From positions 2,599,913 through 2,663,912 of the forward strand of contig NC_034421.1 in assembly GCF_002078875.1 (NCBI RefSeq): a stretch of DNA of 64,000 bases. The letters are read 5' to 3'. Source of the stretch: Numida meleagris (taxonomy: Eukaryota > Chordata > Aves > Galliformes > Numididae). The number at the start of each line of letters is the position of its first letter. Position 1 is the first letter of the stretch. This document shows positions 22,081-33,984 of this stretch, in pieces. Made by a program: the position numbers and the translations under genes. A model generated the notes under the pieces. It was not told the DNA's origin, made no database searches, and worked only from the letters and a program-made list of their open reading frames with translations.

Positions 22081-22615
22081 CTCACGAGGCGCCGGCTGGC
22101 ATCACAGGGCCAAATCCTGCTGCTGTATCTGCAGACTGCAAATCCAGAGGGTTTTCATTGCAGAGGAGAATTTCTCTGAATTTCTTGTGGTCGGGGAAGA
22201 ACAGAGCCCTGCTCCTAGCACAGAGGAGCTCTGCTGTGTGCAGGGCACATTGCTGGTGGAGCAGCAGTGCCCAGTGCATTACTCATGGGGAAGAAATGTC
22301 TAGGGCAGGTGAGTGTGCTGTGGGGGTTTTAAAGAGCCTCAGCTCTTGCTTTCACCAAGGAGCTGGCTGTGCTATTACTGCTGTAGGTCACCCCTCCAAA
22401 AAACGCTCAGAAATGACTGTACCAGTAAATCTGTCCCAACCCAATGGGCAGGCAGAGGTGAGAGAGTCTCTCCTGCCATTTGAGCTGGAAACAACCCACA
22501 GCCCAGCGTGCTGTTGGAACATGAGGGGAGCAGACTTGGCACAAAGCCTTCTCCACCCCCAAGACTTCATGCTGCTCCTCACACCTGCACTTGGCTTCCC
22601 CCGCACTGCCCGATG
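22081..22615. other. No specific feature
   Basis: GC-moderate sequence. A 198-codon plus-strand frame (22,077-22,673) runs into the MIR element and is not a gene. Confidence 0.5.
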
Positions 22616-22619
22616 TCCT

Positions 22620-22695
22620 GCTCTCTGTGTGAGAAAACTGAGGCACAAAGCAATAGTGCAGCTCTTTGCCTGAGATCGTGCAACCAGTTGATGTC
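22620..22695 (-). mobile_element. MIR SINE fragment
   Basis: GAGAAAACTGAGGCACAAAG then TTTGCCTGAGATCGTGCAACCAG aligns in order with the minus-strand MIR core (GAGGAAACTGAGGCACAGAG ... TTGCCCAAGGTCACACAGC). MIR predates the bird-mammal split, so a decayed copy is plausible. Confidence 0.65.
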
Positions 22696-22735
22696 CCACT
22701 GAGACAGTGGTATCTCCTCACTGCTGACTGATCAC

Positions 22736-22910
22736 CCCCCACCAGCTCAGGCTGCCCAGGGTGCCACCCAGCCTGGCCTTGAATGCCTCCAGGGAGAGGG
22801 CATCCACAGCCTCTCTGGGCAGTGCCTGACCACCCTCTGAATAAAGAACTTCTTCCTAACATCCCACCTAAATCAACACTCTAAAAGAGGTTGAAGCCAT
22901 TCTCCTTTGT
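22736..22910 (-). mobile_element. CR1 LINE fragment without the tail
   Basis: Contains CCAGCTCAGGCTGCCCAGGG, CAGCCTGGCCTTGAATGCCT, CTCTCTGGGCAGTGCCTGAC and AAGAACTTCTTCCTAACATC, all near-consensus CR1 words in the minus orientation. It starts about 40 bases after the MIR piece and lacks the octamer tail. A 257-codon minus-strand frame at 22,868-23,641 partly overlaps it. Confidence 0.92.
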
Positions 22911-23280
22911 AAGGAGAGGGTCATTAATACCCTTGCTGCAAGCCCTGCCAGGTGAGAGGCCATGATGCATGGCTTTGTTAGCACCGATGAGCCAGGCTGG
23001 TCCCTGCACTGGCTGTGGGGAGCGTCTGTGTTAAATGCATTCAGCTCTGTTTGCTCTGGGCTGTGCCAGTGCCAGTGGGGTTCAGCAGGACTGCTGGTCA
23101 ATGGATGGAAGCATGCAGGGCACCGGGGAGAGGGGTGACCGGGATACCCTTGTAAGCCTGGAGGACACATTCCTTCCAGCCTGGCTTTGTGCTCGTCTCC
23201 TTGTTTCCCAAAGTTTGCAGGCAGGATTCCTCTGTGGGGCACCCGCACCTGTGCCATGCATTTAGTGGGAAATGCCTGCA
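22911..23280. other. No specific feature
   Basis: GC-moderate sequence. Confidence 0.5.
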
Positions 23281-24380
23281 GCATTAAGAGGGCTGCGATC
23301 GAAATGATTAATTGTTTAATATATTGCAAGCTGGTTCCCCTTTGCAGATTTGCCATGTAACAAATGGAGTCGGCTGGTATCTCACACTGGCGAGCTCCTT
23401 CTTCGAGTTTTAGCCAATGGTCTGAGCTTAGAGATACAGCCTGGGCAGGACATGGGGCTTCAAAAGCAAAGCCACTGAGAGGAGAGCTGGTGCCAGGGGG
23501 TGGCAAGGACACGATGCCCCGGGGCAGGGGAGCACAGCTGTGGAGCAGGGAGCAGGGAATGTTCCTCCTTAAAGCTGTGACATGTTTTTGTAGCGGGCCT
23601 GCAAAGACTTGAGATGAAGCCAGAAGTGTGATGACGAGCACACGTAGGGGATCCGATGCGGTGTTTCATTTACACGTGTAACTTACTTAAAAATCCATAT
23701 TAAGTATAATTTCTATTTCAATATTATACAGGTCACACTTTATGCTAAGGTTCCATTTATAAATAGTTTATAAAGATTAATAGATGTTTTAATCGATGGC
23801 TAATCAATAGCTTAGTGACAGGAAAGCCCAGCAGAGGGAATTGCCCCAGGGGCTGCAGGCGTTTTGCTTCAGCTCGCTGACGTTTGACCCTTGTTCTGGA
23901 TGGGGACGGAGGAGCGGTGCTGTCAGTAGTGCTGGATGCAGCGCTGCTCCCATTGATGCTGGTGGGTGCCACGGGGCTCTGGTAACCCATGTCGCTACGA
24001 GGATGTGTATTCCTGCATCTAGGGGAAGGCTTGAGAGTAGATAAAATCACTGTGCAGCATGGGAAGGGTGGTCCTCAGACACCTCACAGGGTTTCCCCTC
24101 CATTCAGAGAAATATAAAGATATTTTTTAAGTATAAAATGGGCATCGTATACTTTAAGAGTTGTGCCCACAAGGACACTAGAATAAAATCTAATTCTATT
24201 TAAAGGAAGACAAATAGTAATGTTGTACAAATTGATCCGCCAGAGGTTTCCGAAGCAGGGAGATACGTGTCTGTTCCTGCTGAACTTCTGAAGCTTGGTG
24301 TCTGATTCACTTCCAAGTCAAAATCCTGGAGACGCTCTCCAGAGCAGACCCAATAATTGAATATTAAGTGATTTCTTCAT
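23281..24380. promoter_or_regulatory. Candidate regulatory region in two AT-rich patches
   Basis: AT-rich patches at about 23,650-23,820 and 24,110-24,240 flank GC-moderate DNA. The first holds the transposon-like piece listed separately plus TTTTAATCGATGGCTAATC. The second has a small imperfect inverted pair TTAAGTATA/TATACTTTAA around 24,127-24,156. Confidence 0.4.
23731..23787. mobile_element. Possible ancient transposon end
   Basis: GTCACACTTTATGCTAAGG followed by TTCCATTTATAAATAG and TTTATAAAG. Strings of the form ACACTTTA-n-TAAGGTTCCAT followed by TTTATAAA words recur as repeat ends in reptile and fish genomes as I recall them. The self-palindromic TTTATAAA occurs at 23,756 and 23,767 (11 bases apart). 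Family not assigned. Confidence 0.4.
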
Positions 24381-26385
24381 GAATTCTCATCATCCTGATA
24401 ATGTCGCTGGCAATGCTGGAATGGAAGAACAAGCCCTCAGCTCCTTGACTACCCTGGAAACCCAACTGAAGCCATGTAGCAGATCCCAGAGCCGGTGCCT
24501 CGGCTCCCAAAACTGTCTCTGCATGTGAGTCTTTGAAGAAGTTTTCCATTTTTAATGGACAGAAATATCTGCCTGCTAAACTTTAACTACAACTGTACCC
24601 AAAGCCCGTCTGTCTAGCAGCAGGTGGGCTAGTGAGAGTCACAGTCCTGCTGGGATACAGCCAGCTGTTCCCAGGAATGAATCTCAAGTAAATTAACAAA
24701 CACCACACAAACCTGTCAATTGAATCATTCTTGATTACTGTAAATGCTGGGCTACCCGTTGAGGAGCTTCTCCCTCCATGCAGAGGGAGTTCTGTATGTG
24801 CTGTGTGTGTAAGTGGGATGGCGATGCCCTGTCCTCCACGTGGAGGGTCCTTTGGTGCCCAGGGTTGTACCTGACTTGGTCCTATGGGCTGAAGTGCTGA
24901 AGAGGTATAAGGTGGTTCCCTCACCTCTCTGAAGGTTCTGTGGGCTGACAAATGGCTCGCGAACGATTTGGGGATAACTCAAAGCATCCATCCTCCTGTA
25001 GCAAGATAGAAATGGTGCAAATTGACTCTTTTTTCTTTTGGAGGCTTTTCCTTGTCATCTGCATGGCCAGCGAGTGGCTCAAAATTCCACAGACCCTCTG
25101 GGAATCCACACATGCAGCAGCCATTTCCCACTGGGCAGAAGGACACAGAGGACAACCTCCTGTCTGTGGAGGTGAGAGCTGGAAACACACTGTATTGAAG
25201 CCAGGAGAGCTTCTGGTAACAGGTAACAGCAGGTTGCAGAGTTGCAGAAGCTTGTAGGTGTTGTATAGCAATCAGTGTGCTGGGCGGGAAGCAGAAGGCT
25301 CAACACCCGTCTGTCCTGTATTTGCTTTAGTGCTTGAGCTTTGATGGTGCATACAAGCCTACCTAGCAACATTAGGGACATTGTGACTGCCAGCAAAGTC
25401 ACAGCAGGACCCAGCCAGGGCTGTCTGCTCATGCTGCCTGGGGCTGGGGGTGTCCTGGAGTTGGGGGTGGGCAGCGGGAGCTGTCAAAGGGAAGGGCGAG
25501 CAGCAAGGAGACTGGGGCTGAAGGGCTGATTGGGTGAGAGTGGGCGATGGGGAAACATGGGGAGCAGAGAGACACGAGAGGGCTGGAGGTGGCCGTCTGC
25601 TGTCAATAACAGCAGCTTGGAAACAATGCAAGGGAAGGGAAAAACACACTAAGAGAGAAAATGGACTGTCAGGGGAGAGCAGCCTGAGCAAAGCTAAGAT
25701 GTGGGCAAAGCTGGCAGAGGAATGTGCTGGGGAAGGGCTGTGAGAGCCAAGGGTGGAGGATGGACACCAAAAAGACCATCCTGGCCCCTGAGCAAGAGCT
25801 TTGGGTCTCAGTGTCCCCTTCCCCTGCCTGAACAGAAGCCAGCAGTGATGTCTCCTCTTTGTTCTGTACAGAGTGTGGCCCATGCAGCCACTGGGTGAGC
25901 TGGGACAGCGAGTAGACCTGCAGAGAGCAGCACTGGGTGGCTCTGCAGGATGCTGCTGCACGGGGCCTGACTGCTGACTGTCTTCAAACTAGAAATATCC
26001 TTAAAGCTGGTAACCTGCATAGCCTTGGTGGCATTTTGTTTGGTGTTCCTCTTCGTGCTTGCAGTTGGTGATGGATGGAGCCAGGAGGAGCAGCGCAGCA
26101 TCACCTTGATCCTATACAACATCACCTCGATCCCATGCAGCAGAACCCATTGGGATGAATCAGGCTCTTTCCCACAGAGGAAACACCCCTGAAACCAGAA
26201 AGCTTTGCCCAAGCCTCCTCCATGGAGTTGCTGGAGGGAAGTCACATGGTGCACCGCAGCGGGGGGACCCATGGCAAAGGCTGTAACATGTACAGAGCTC
26301 ATGGTGCCCGTCCCCAGCCGGTCCCAGCCCTGACCCTTTGCCAGGGTCTCTGTAGGGAGTGTCAGCACTGGCGCCGGTTTGTTCA
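24381..26385. other. No specific feature
   Basis: GC-moderate. G-runs at 25,441-25,478 (ggg/ggggg/ggggg/ggg/ggg) have one long loop and only weak quadruplex potential. Frames up to 200 codons show no domains. Confidence 0.5.
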
Positions 26386-26800
26386 GCTTCGGGCAGCCTG
26401 GGAATACGCGCTTGACACAACCCTAATTGACAATTGAACCTCAATTTGATTCTGTGCAAGTCAGCAGACAGAGCACCTGGTTTCTGCTCGTGTGAGATCG
26501 CAGTGTGCACCGCACCGCCCGCAGGGCCTGCAACCAGAGCAGCAGGATCAGTCCTGGGGCGGAGGTTTGGTGCGTGGGAGAGGGAGCGTGGCCGTAACCT
26601 CATCAGTGTAAATCTCTGGCTGTGTGGATATTAGCAACGTGTTCCCCCAGCTGCGTCAGTGTATGTGTTTGTGTATACAGACTCAATTTATGTCATTTTG
26701 TAAGCAGAGAAGCGTTTGCGCCAGACTCTGTGTGATTTTTTGAGAGACGTGCTTACATGTTTGGATAGATTTAATAACAGCATGTGTGTGCCTGGGTTTA
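26386..26800. promoter_or_regulatory. Weak candidate regulatory block
   Basis: CCTAATTGACAATTGAACC and TCAATTTGATTC at 26,422-26,452 form a compact AT-rich motif cluster. The rest is mixed. Confidence 0.35.
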
Positions 26801-27640
26801 TATTTAGCCAGGCTGGCAGGGAGGGCTCGGTGGGCAGCAGCTCGGGGTGCCCTGGCCAGAAGCACTGAGCTCTGTGGGCAGCACGGGGCTGGCTCTGCCC
26901 CTACCCCCACCGGCTGCTCCTTGCCCCGTGGTGCTCCCGCGCAAAGAGGGGGTGAGGGCAGATGTTGGGCTGGGTGTTAGACAGTGCATGCTTAATTTTT
27001 GTGGATGCTTCAGGAGGATGCATTTGTAAGATCTCCTGTGGGTAGATACAAAATAATTGTGTTTATGGGCCTCTGTCCTTTTTTTATCCTATGAAATTCT
27101 GTACAGTGTGGGTGATGTGAGCATAAATGCACAGATGAGAGTGAATGGTGTATCTATGCAACACCAACACGTGTGGTCTTTGTGCTGTCCCAGCCTGCTC
27201 CCGCAGCCCATGGCACACCCCAGGCAGTGCCCCAGCACGTCCCAGTCTGGATTTGTGGAGTGCAGCAAATCTATCTCACCCAGAGCTCACCCAGTATCCT
27301 TGCACCCAGCACTGCTCAACACCACGCGTGGTCTCACCACCTTGCAGAGGTGAAATACCACCTTCCCAAGAAACACCCATGTTTGACATACCTGGTCTCA
27401 TCTCCCAGTGTCTCAGCATCACACGATGTCCTCAGAGTGGGCTTGCTTGTGGGGTGCAGGGGAGTACGGGGCCACCCGTCCCCTTTGTGCGTCACGCTTT
27501 GGTGCTCGAGCCCTGCCGAGCGCTGGCCGGGCCCCAGCCCCGACTTTTGTCCTGCCGTTTGACATCTGTGACTTTCAAGGGGACGCATCCCCAGCGCCCG
27601 GCCTGGCCCCGCCACCCTGGGCTGCCATCCAGCAGCATCT
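26801..27640. other. No specific feature; GC rising to the right
   Basis: GC-moderate to GC-rich with more CpG after 27,450. A 223-codon plus-strand frame at 27,145-27,816 shows no domain. Confidence 0.5.
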
Positions 27641-27645
27641 GCCAG

Positions 27646-27672
27646 CCCCGTCCCCGTCCCCGTCCCCATCCC
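27646..27672 (-). repeat. (CCCCGT)n array, G-quadruplex motif on the minus strand
   Basis: C runs at 27,646-649, 27,652-655, 27,658-661, 27,664-667 and 27,670-672, separated by two bases each. The minus strand therefore has four G4 runs with 2-base loops, a strong quadruplex pattern. Confidence 0.85.
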
Positions 27673-27689
27673 GCTGCCGCGCAGGCGGG

Positions 27690-28560
27690 CGGGCAGCGCG
27701 CGGGATCAATAAGACACCTCCGACTCCTCTATTTACAAACTAGCTGCCTTCAGCAGCCAGGCTGTTTAAGCACTTCATTCCCATTCAGGAGGGCCATCTG
27801 CTGCCTTTTGCTGTAAGTCTCTCTGAAAACCTCAGCCTTGACAAGCTCGAGATATGTCAGCGCAGTTATCAGCGGAAAGCAACATCTGCCGTGCCTGACA
27901 CCCACTATTGTAGGCCATTTAATCTGTCCCCCTCCTCCCTTTAACTGCAGACAACAGCTCCCTATATTATATTTTCCCACTCAATTAGCACTATCATCCT
28001 GCTGAAATAGAGGCCAATTTACCTTTAATGACATCATTGTTAGGAGAGTGGCAGTGCTGGCCGGTGGCTGCGGGAGGCAGCGGGCTCGGTGCGCGGCGGG
28101 CGCGCGGGCAGCCTATCCGCGCTGCCTTCACCCCGACCGCAGACATTGTTTCCGACAGTTCGCAGAGGCAGTGTGGCGGAAAATTGAGTCCAGATTCATT
28201 AGTTTTTTTTCCCCCCCTCCCTCCTTTTTTTTTTTTTTTTTGCCCGCGCGCTGCTCAAGTCAGTTAAATTGATACATTTCCTAACAAAATTGAAGTGCTT
28301 TGTGCTGCCAGCGGAAAGCCTGGTGACCCTGCGCGGCCCACCGAGCAGCCAAAACGAGTTGATGGATCCATTAGGCCGCGCAGAATGCCTTCCCCCTCTG
28401 CCTCCGCTCCTGAGTGACACTGTAAATCTGAACCAATTTCAGTCCCTAATCATCATTACAAACCCCTCCACTGTTCATTTATTACTCTACAATTCTAATA
28501 CAGCACACGACTGGGTCAGTGCGCGGGGAGCTGCGGAGGAAGGCTTAGGGAGACCGTAAT
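27690..28560. promoter_or_regulatory. Strong candidate conserved regulatory region with CpG-rich core
   Basis: Begins with CpG-rich DNA (GGGCAGCGCGCGGG) and turns into balanced, repeat-free sequence containing GGCCATTTAATC, CTCAATTAGCAC, TTTACCTTTAATGACATC and, after a second CpG-rich patch at 28,070-28,140, TTAAATTGATAC and TCCCTAATCATCATTAC. A CTCF-like core lies on the minus strand at 27,793-27,804 (11 of 12 positions of CCASYAGRKGGC). A T-rich tract sits at 28,201-28,240. Confidence 0.5.
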
Positions 28561-29920
28561 CTGCGCTGGGTTTTACTGGGGAAGAAAACCCGATGCGTCC
28601 CCCCTTACAGTGTGCTGCCTCACATCCAGCCCGGGGATGGGGATCCGCTGTGGGATGTGGGAAGTGAAGTGCACAGGGTGAGCCCCCCCCAGGGTGGTGT
28701 CCAATGGGAGGGCTGGGGGTGTGCAGAACAGCTGTGCAAAATGGGTGTTGTGGGATGCGAATTGTTAGCGTGCGCAAGGGAAGGGGCTTCAGGCTGGAGG
28801 ACAGTGTTAAGTGAGGTTTACTGACATTCTCCATCAGTTTGGTTAAAAAACAAGAAAATATCTTTCTGCAGGCAGGAAGCCTCTGTGGGCATCTGGCAGG
28901 GATGATCCCTCCAGGCATGCAGGGCAGCTCAGCTCATGCTGCTGGGACCCCAGTAATTAAAGATTTTTAAAAACACACATAGTAAATAATCAGTTTAATG
29001 ACATGATGAGGCATGGCTTGTTGGCACCTGGGATTGCTTCAGGTGAGATCAGCAGTCACTGGAGCCCTCACTGCTGGTGCAGGATGGGACACGTGCAAGC
29101 TGGGACAGCTGCTGCAGGGCTGGAGCACCACGGTCAGAGTGCAGGTGCAGGCACTGAGAGTCCTGAGGGCAATCAGAGACCAAGCAGGAGGGTATGCAAC
29201 CAAGAAACTCCTTGCTGAGGTGACCCCTCTCCTCCCAGATGCATTTCACCCATGTGGGATTTCCTGTGGAGGGTTATGTCTTTGCTTGATGGGACACAGT
29301 AGACTTGCAATGGATGATGGACAAAATTCCTTTTTTGCAACGTGCTCCTTCAACGAAAGCCGGTGTAGCAAGGCTGGACCTCATGGGAAAGATCAGTGCC
29401 TTGTCTGGGATGCCAAAGCCAGAGCTGCCTCCTGCAGATCTGCATGCATGCTCAGGTAGAAGGAGGATGTTGGAGGCAGTCCTCACTCAGAGCAGCCACA
29501 GAATTCATCACAAAAATGAAACAACATTAATAAATACACATATTACAAAGCGGAACTGAAGGCAGGTAAGGTTATATGTGGAGTTGTCTGCCACCAGAGA
29601 TTAGCTCAGGGTGAAAAAATTGCTTGAAAAATGTGCCCTCCATCTCCTGTCTTAGCCCCAAATCAGCGCTGGGGCTGGATCAGCCCATTTCCAGCATGGA
29701 AAGGAGGGCAGCACCACGACAGTGATGACACCACTGCCCTTGGGATGTGTCCATCCAAGTCCTTACTGGGTCCATCTGGAGCTGAGTGCCTCCAATCACC
29801 TTTGCGTTCCTGCAGACATCTCTGCAGCCCCGAGCCCAGTGCCAGCCCCGTGGCACAGCTCCCTTGTGTCAATATGCGGCCCTCGGTGTTTGCTCCCTGT
29901 TTACAGCCCGCTGGATGCCT
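28561..29920. other. No specific feature
   Basis: GC-moderate sequence with small AT-rich patches at 28,955-29,000 and 29,500-29,560. Chance frames only. Confidence 0.45.
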
Positions 29921-29924
29921 CTCA

Positions 29925-30076
29925 ATCCACATTGTTGTTAAGGCTCATATCTAAGGCAGTCCGGATTAGTTTCTCAAGTAGCATTTTGCGAGGATCAATA
30001 TCAAATGCTCCGCTGAAGTCTGGATGCATTACATCTTCTGTATGGCCTTTCATCCACTAATTTTGTAATTTGATCC
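29925..30076 (-). mobile_element. Fossil LINE reverse transcriptase (CR1/L3 type)
   Basis: Read on the minus strand, one frame gives DQITKLVDE just after the fragment's 5' end. After a frame shift a second gives DFSGAFDIDPRKMLLEKL (DFSGAFD encoded by 30,020-30,000; LLEKL by 29,981-29,967). These fit, in order, the CR1-clade RT block with its LVDEG, DFSKAFD and LLEKL words. A frameshift and drift show it is a dead, old copy. It lies in the RT domain and is not joined to the 3' CR1 copies nearby. CR1, L3 or another CR1-clade family is possible. Confidence 0.75.
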
Positions 30077-30109
30077 AAAAAAAAAAAGAAAAAGAAAAAG
30101 AAAAAAAAG
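30077..30109. repeat. A-rich tract, (AAAAAG)n
   Basis: A runs punctuated by single G, three repeats of AAAAAG. Confidence 0.9.
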
Positions 30110-31400
30110 CTATCGGTTTGGCCTGGCATGACTTGTTCTTTATAAACCAGTGCTGTTTATTGCTTGTGGTTTGGTTATCCTCTAGGTGCTTTCAAACATG
30201 CACTGAGCAGCCTATTAACGCCTTCTGTGACACTGGGGGTTTGAGGAAACCCAGCCGAACCTGCTGCTGGTGCAATTGGGTCTGAGCACGGCTCCGTGGC
30301 AGCTGCAGGGACATATGTTTGCAGCGCACACCGAGGGCCCGATCCATCTCACACCGACGTACAGAAGGAGAAGCGAGCTCAGCAGTGGGCTTGGGCATCC
30401 AGGGGCAGGTTCGGTGCAGCATATGCTGTGCTGCTGGGGCAGGCATTTTCCTGAGCATTCTTTTACCTGCTGCTTCCCACCGTAACCTGCAGGATCAGAG
30501 GGAAGGGCCCCTTTTAGGGAGCAGAGTGGGAAGTGCTGGCTCCAGGATGGGTGCTGTACACAGCTCAGCCCTTGGGTGTCTCATTCAGATGCTGGGATAA
30601 AGACATTGGGTCTGAGTGCGTGTCAGTCCTGGTAGAGTCTGACAGCTCAGGAGACTTTTGAGGAATATGGCACACAAGAGCAAATATCCCAAGTATTGCA
30701 CAGGCTTGCACGGGTTGCATGGGCTGCATTGCTCCCTGCTGACTCCATGGACTTGTGCCACACTGTGATACCTGGAAAATAAACTCCTTTACAATGAGAT
30801 GCTCAACTCAGGCAGCCCAGGGGAAAGCAGGACACCCCGCTGACCAGGAAGCTGGGCTGCAGCTCATGTTCCAAAGCCTACTAGGGCTCACACTTAAGCC
30901 AAGGAAAAGATTAATGGGACTTGTTGTAATCTCCTCTGGCATCTCCAGAGATTAAAACAGTTTGTTTCACTGCTGAAGTGTAATCTTGAGAAAGGGAGAA
31001 TTAACTTAAGGAAGAGCACAGTGAAGGGTCCATAGCAGTGTTGTTTAGAAGGTTCACCTCACCTGGGGTGTTCATGATCTGCCTGTAGTTGAAAATCCAC
31101 TGCCAGACACACACACCACTTCGTCCTCTTTCCACCCTGTGGCTGGGACTTTGGGTGGATTTCAAGGTAAACCCCATCCATGGGCACAAGGAGCCTGTAA
31201 AAATGGAGGCACCTCTGCAAAGCTCAGAAACTTTTCCATACATCTCCCCTCAGACCTGCATTTTCTCCTTGGGAGGATGGATGCACTGGATTCAATCCTG
31301 ACTCATCCAGAAAGTCCGGGATCCTTTCAGGGACTGTGAGTTTCTGGAAGGGCAAATCTCTTGCATGTGTGAACACCAGCATATCCAAGTGTTGCATGAC
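30110..31400. other. No specific feature
   Basis: GC-moderate sequence. TTGCAC/TTGCAT words recur at about 30,695-30,730 without forming an array. Confidence 0.5.
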
Positions 31401-31520
31401 AATGGGAAGCAATAACCAGCGTCTCGCCCTATAAAACAGGCGCGAGAGAATGATAATATGACCTTCATTCATCGTTAAAAGCGTTTGTCATGCATTAGCC
31501 CTCAAATGGTGTCTTAGGCT
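31401..31520 (+). promoter_or_regulatory. TATA-like motif within an imperfect CpG stem
   Basis: TATAAAAC at 31,430-31,437 sits between TCTCGCC (31,422-31,428) and GGCGCGAGA (31,439-31,447), which pair with a two-base bulge. It could be a TATA box for an unmarked plus-strand transcript. No downstream exon is recognised, so this is speculative. Confidence 0.25.
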
Positions 31521-33984
31521 CATCCTTTTCCCAGTGGAAAGTCTTACTGGTCATGCTTTGGTGTGGGCATGGGTGCCTATCAAATGCAACAATGCCTGAG
31601 CTGGGGATGCGTATGGGTTGCTTTGCTCATGAATATCCCAAAAGCTGCCTAAAAGAGATGCATGGAGCACTGGGAAAGGAAGGCTGATGTAAGATGTGCT
31701 GAAGGAGAGGAGATATTGCAACACCCTGGTGTGGGTGCAGGTAGAAAGGCAGTGGCGAGCGCTGTGCAGTGAGCACAGGGCTCTCCCTTGGAGCCCAGGA
31801 GGGAGCTGCAGGGCATTAACACCACCAAATTAACCCCCGTGGACAGGTAACCACTTGTTTACACAGCAGAGATGAGCTGGGATGGAAATTTATGGTGTCA
31901 CTAAGAGAACTTCTCACCTAGAATGCAGGGAAAGAGAGAAGAGACAGCAATATTTCCTACTGAAAGGAGGAGCGAAAGCTCTTAACAAATCAATACCCTT
32001 ATTTAGTCAATAAACCCCCAAAACAACCCCTCCAGGGGATAAACATGGAGAAAATTCACAGCTTGAAAACAAGCAAATTCCAGTTCTGGCTTTGACAGGG
32101 CCATTGCAGCAATGTATGGCTGCAGAGAGCTCAGCATGGAGCTGATTTGGGGGAGCATGGAGGTCTGGGGAGGTGTGGGCTGAGTCTGCACAGAGAGGAG
32201 AGGGGTCCGGAAGCTAACAGGGTCAGTGTCTCTTCACTGCAGGGTGTGTGGAGCTAAGGGAAGGAGGAACAGGGCCTGGGCTGGGCTGCTACAGAATGGG
32301 AGCACGCCGGGGAGAAGCTCAGCGTGAAATACATGAAAGCGCTCCTGGCAGAAGTGGACCTCAGCTTGCAGAGCAGTTTGCAGGGCTGCAGACCTCTGGC
32401 AGCCAACAGCTGGAGCCAGGAGCTCATGGCCTGAACCTAGATGTGCAAGATGCTGAGAAATTCATTGGAAAGGCACCTTTTTTTTTTTTTTCCTAGATAT
32501 GTAGATTTATTTTTGCTTAGCTCAAAGGCTGTGTATTTTCAAGTTTTCTCCATAAGCACGAACTAGGGATGTGCTTGGAAGAAATCCAAATTGTTCTCTT
32601 ATTCACAGGATTTCGAGAGCTGGAGCCTTGGGAAAAACCATCTCTGTCACTGCAGCACTCGTGGTAGAGTCCCTTGAGCAGGGAGCTACAGTGCAGCCAA
32701 GGAGCTCCACAGACAGCGTGGGCTCCTTGCAGAGAAACCCACCGCTCCTCAGCTCTATGAACATTGGATGCCAATTATCCTCAAAGAAATAAAATGAAGG
32801 TTTTTGTAACAGTTTTGCTGCATTACAGATGAGCCGCAGGCTCTGCCCTAGGGCTGTTGCACTGCGATGCTTGGCCAAGCTGACATCCCGGAGCTATGCT
32901 CCCCCCCCGCACCCCTGGCTGGATCAGAGTGTGGGAGTGCATCCTGGCTGTGCTGGCTGTGCACTGCATGTCTGATCCACTGAGAGCTTGTGGCTGGAAT
33001 AGAAACTTTGGCCCAGGCCTTGCAGGGGTGGAAAACTGAAGAAATCCAAGTATAGCCAATGGCTTTCCATAGTGCCATCCAAATCCTTCATGATGTGATG
33101 GGGTAGAGAACTGCTCCCTGCTGGGTCTGTGATTTTCTCCACGATGTGGCTGCAGACCATAGCATGTGTTAGAAGGGAGACATCCTCATCTGGGGCCCAC
33201 CAACGCCACTCCACTGAACTGTGAGATGCTCAGATTTATTTCTGCCAAGTCCTGGGCCAATGTACATGTCTCATATTTCCCTTTTCTTCTCCTCTCTCCT
33301 CTGTTGCTGTTCACAAAGCAGAGCATCCATCAAGAAATGAAGCCCGTCAAGAAACGAAGTGCTTTTTAGTATGCAATAGCACCTGTCCTCTCATGCTTTT
33401 GAGAAAGCTCATGCTTGAAGTGCAGCCAGAGGTTGAGTTATAGGCAGTACCTGAGTGGTTTTGTTCAAATCTGGCTCCTAATTGTGTTCTGGACCTGGAC
33501 ATTCACAGCCAGGAAAGCTTCTGCCTGATCTTATCTATGCTCTGATGAAATGCATAAGTCCCAGATGTGTTAGTTCCATATTTTGGCTTCTGTAAAGGAC
33601 CTGGAAAGTTCTGTGACACACTTGTGTCAGATTCAGCAGATCCATACTGACTTTAGACATGAGAAGAGCATGGTAGGGATATCTTGCATGAGAATTTGCA
33701 CCCAAAGCTGTGCATCTGCTGCACATACTTGGACTTGCAGCATGAAGCTGCTGGAAAAAGCCACCAAGATCTTGTTAGGAATCTCCTTGCTTTTGGAGAA
33801 GGGTGTTCAGAATTTCAGACAGGAAGAAGCCATTTAGTAAGGAGGAATAAACCTGGGGAATACCTTTGTATCTAGAGTCTTCAGAAACCCGTCTCCAAAA
33901 GTGTATCTGAGTTCACCTTAGATGGAGGGGCCAGACCCCTGCCTCAGCTCCAGAGCATTCCTACGAAAATGCTGAGATTTACAG
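31521..33984. other. No specific feature
   Basis: GC-moderate sequence with a T-tract at 32,479-32,492 and a C-run at 32,902-32,909. Frames up to 97 codons lack domains. Confidence 0.5.

Noticed and set aside
22868..23641. 257-codon minus-strand open frame
   Set aside because: Its end overlaps the CR1 fragment, it has no domain and its composition matches the surrounding DNA.
27145..27816. 223-codon plus-strand open frame
   Set aside because: Runs through the (CCCCGT)n array, so repeated Pro-Arg/Ser residues are translated simple repeat. No domain seen.
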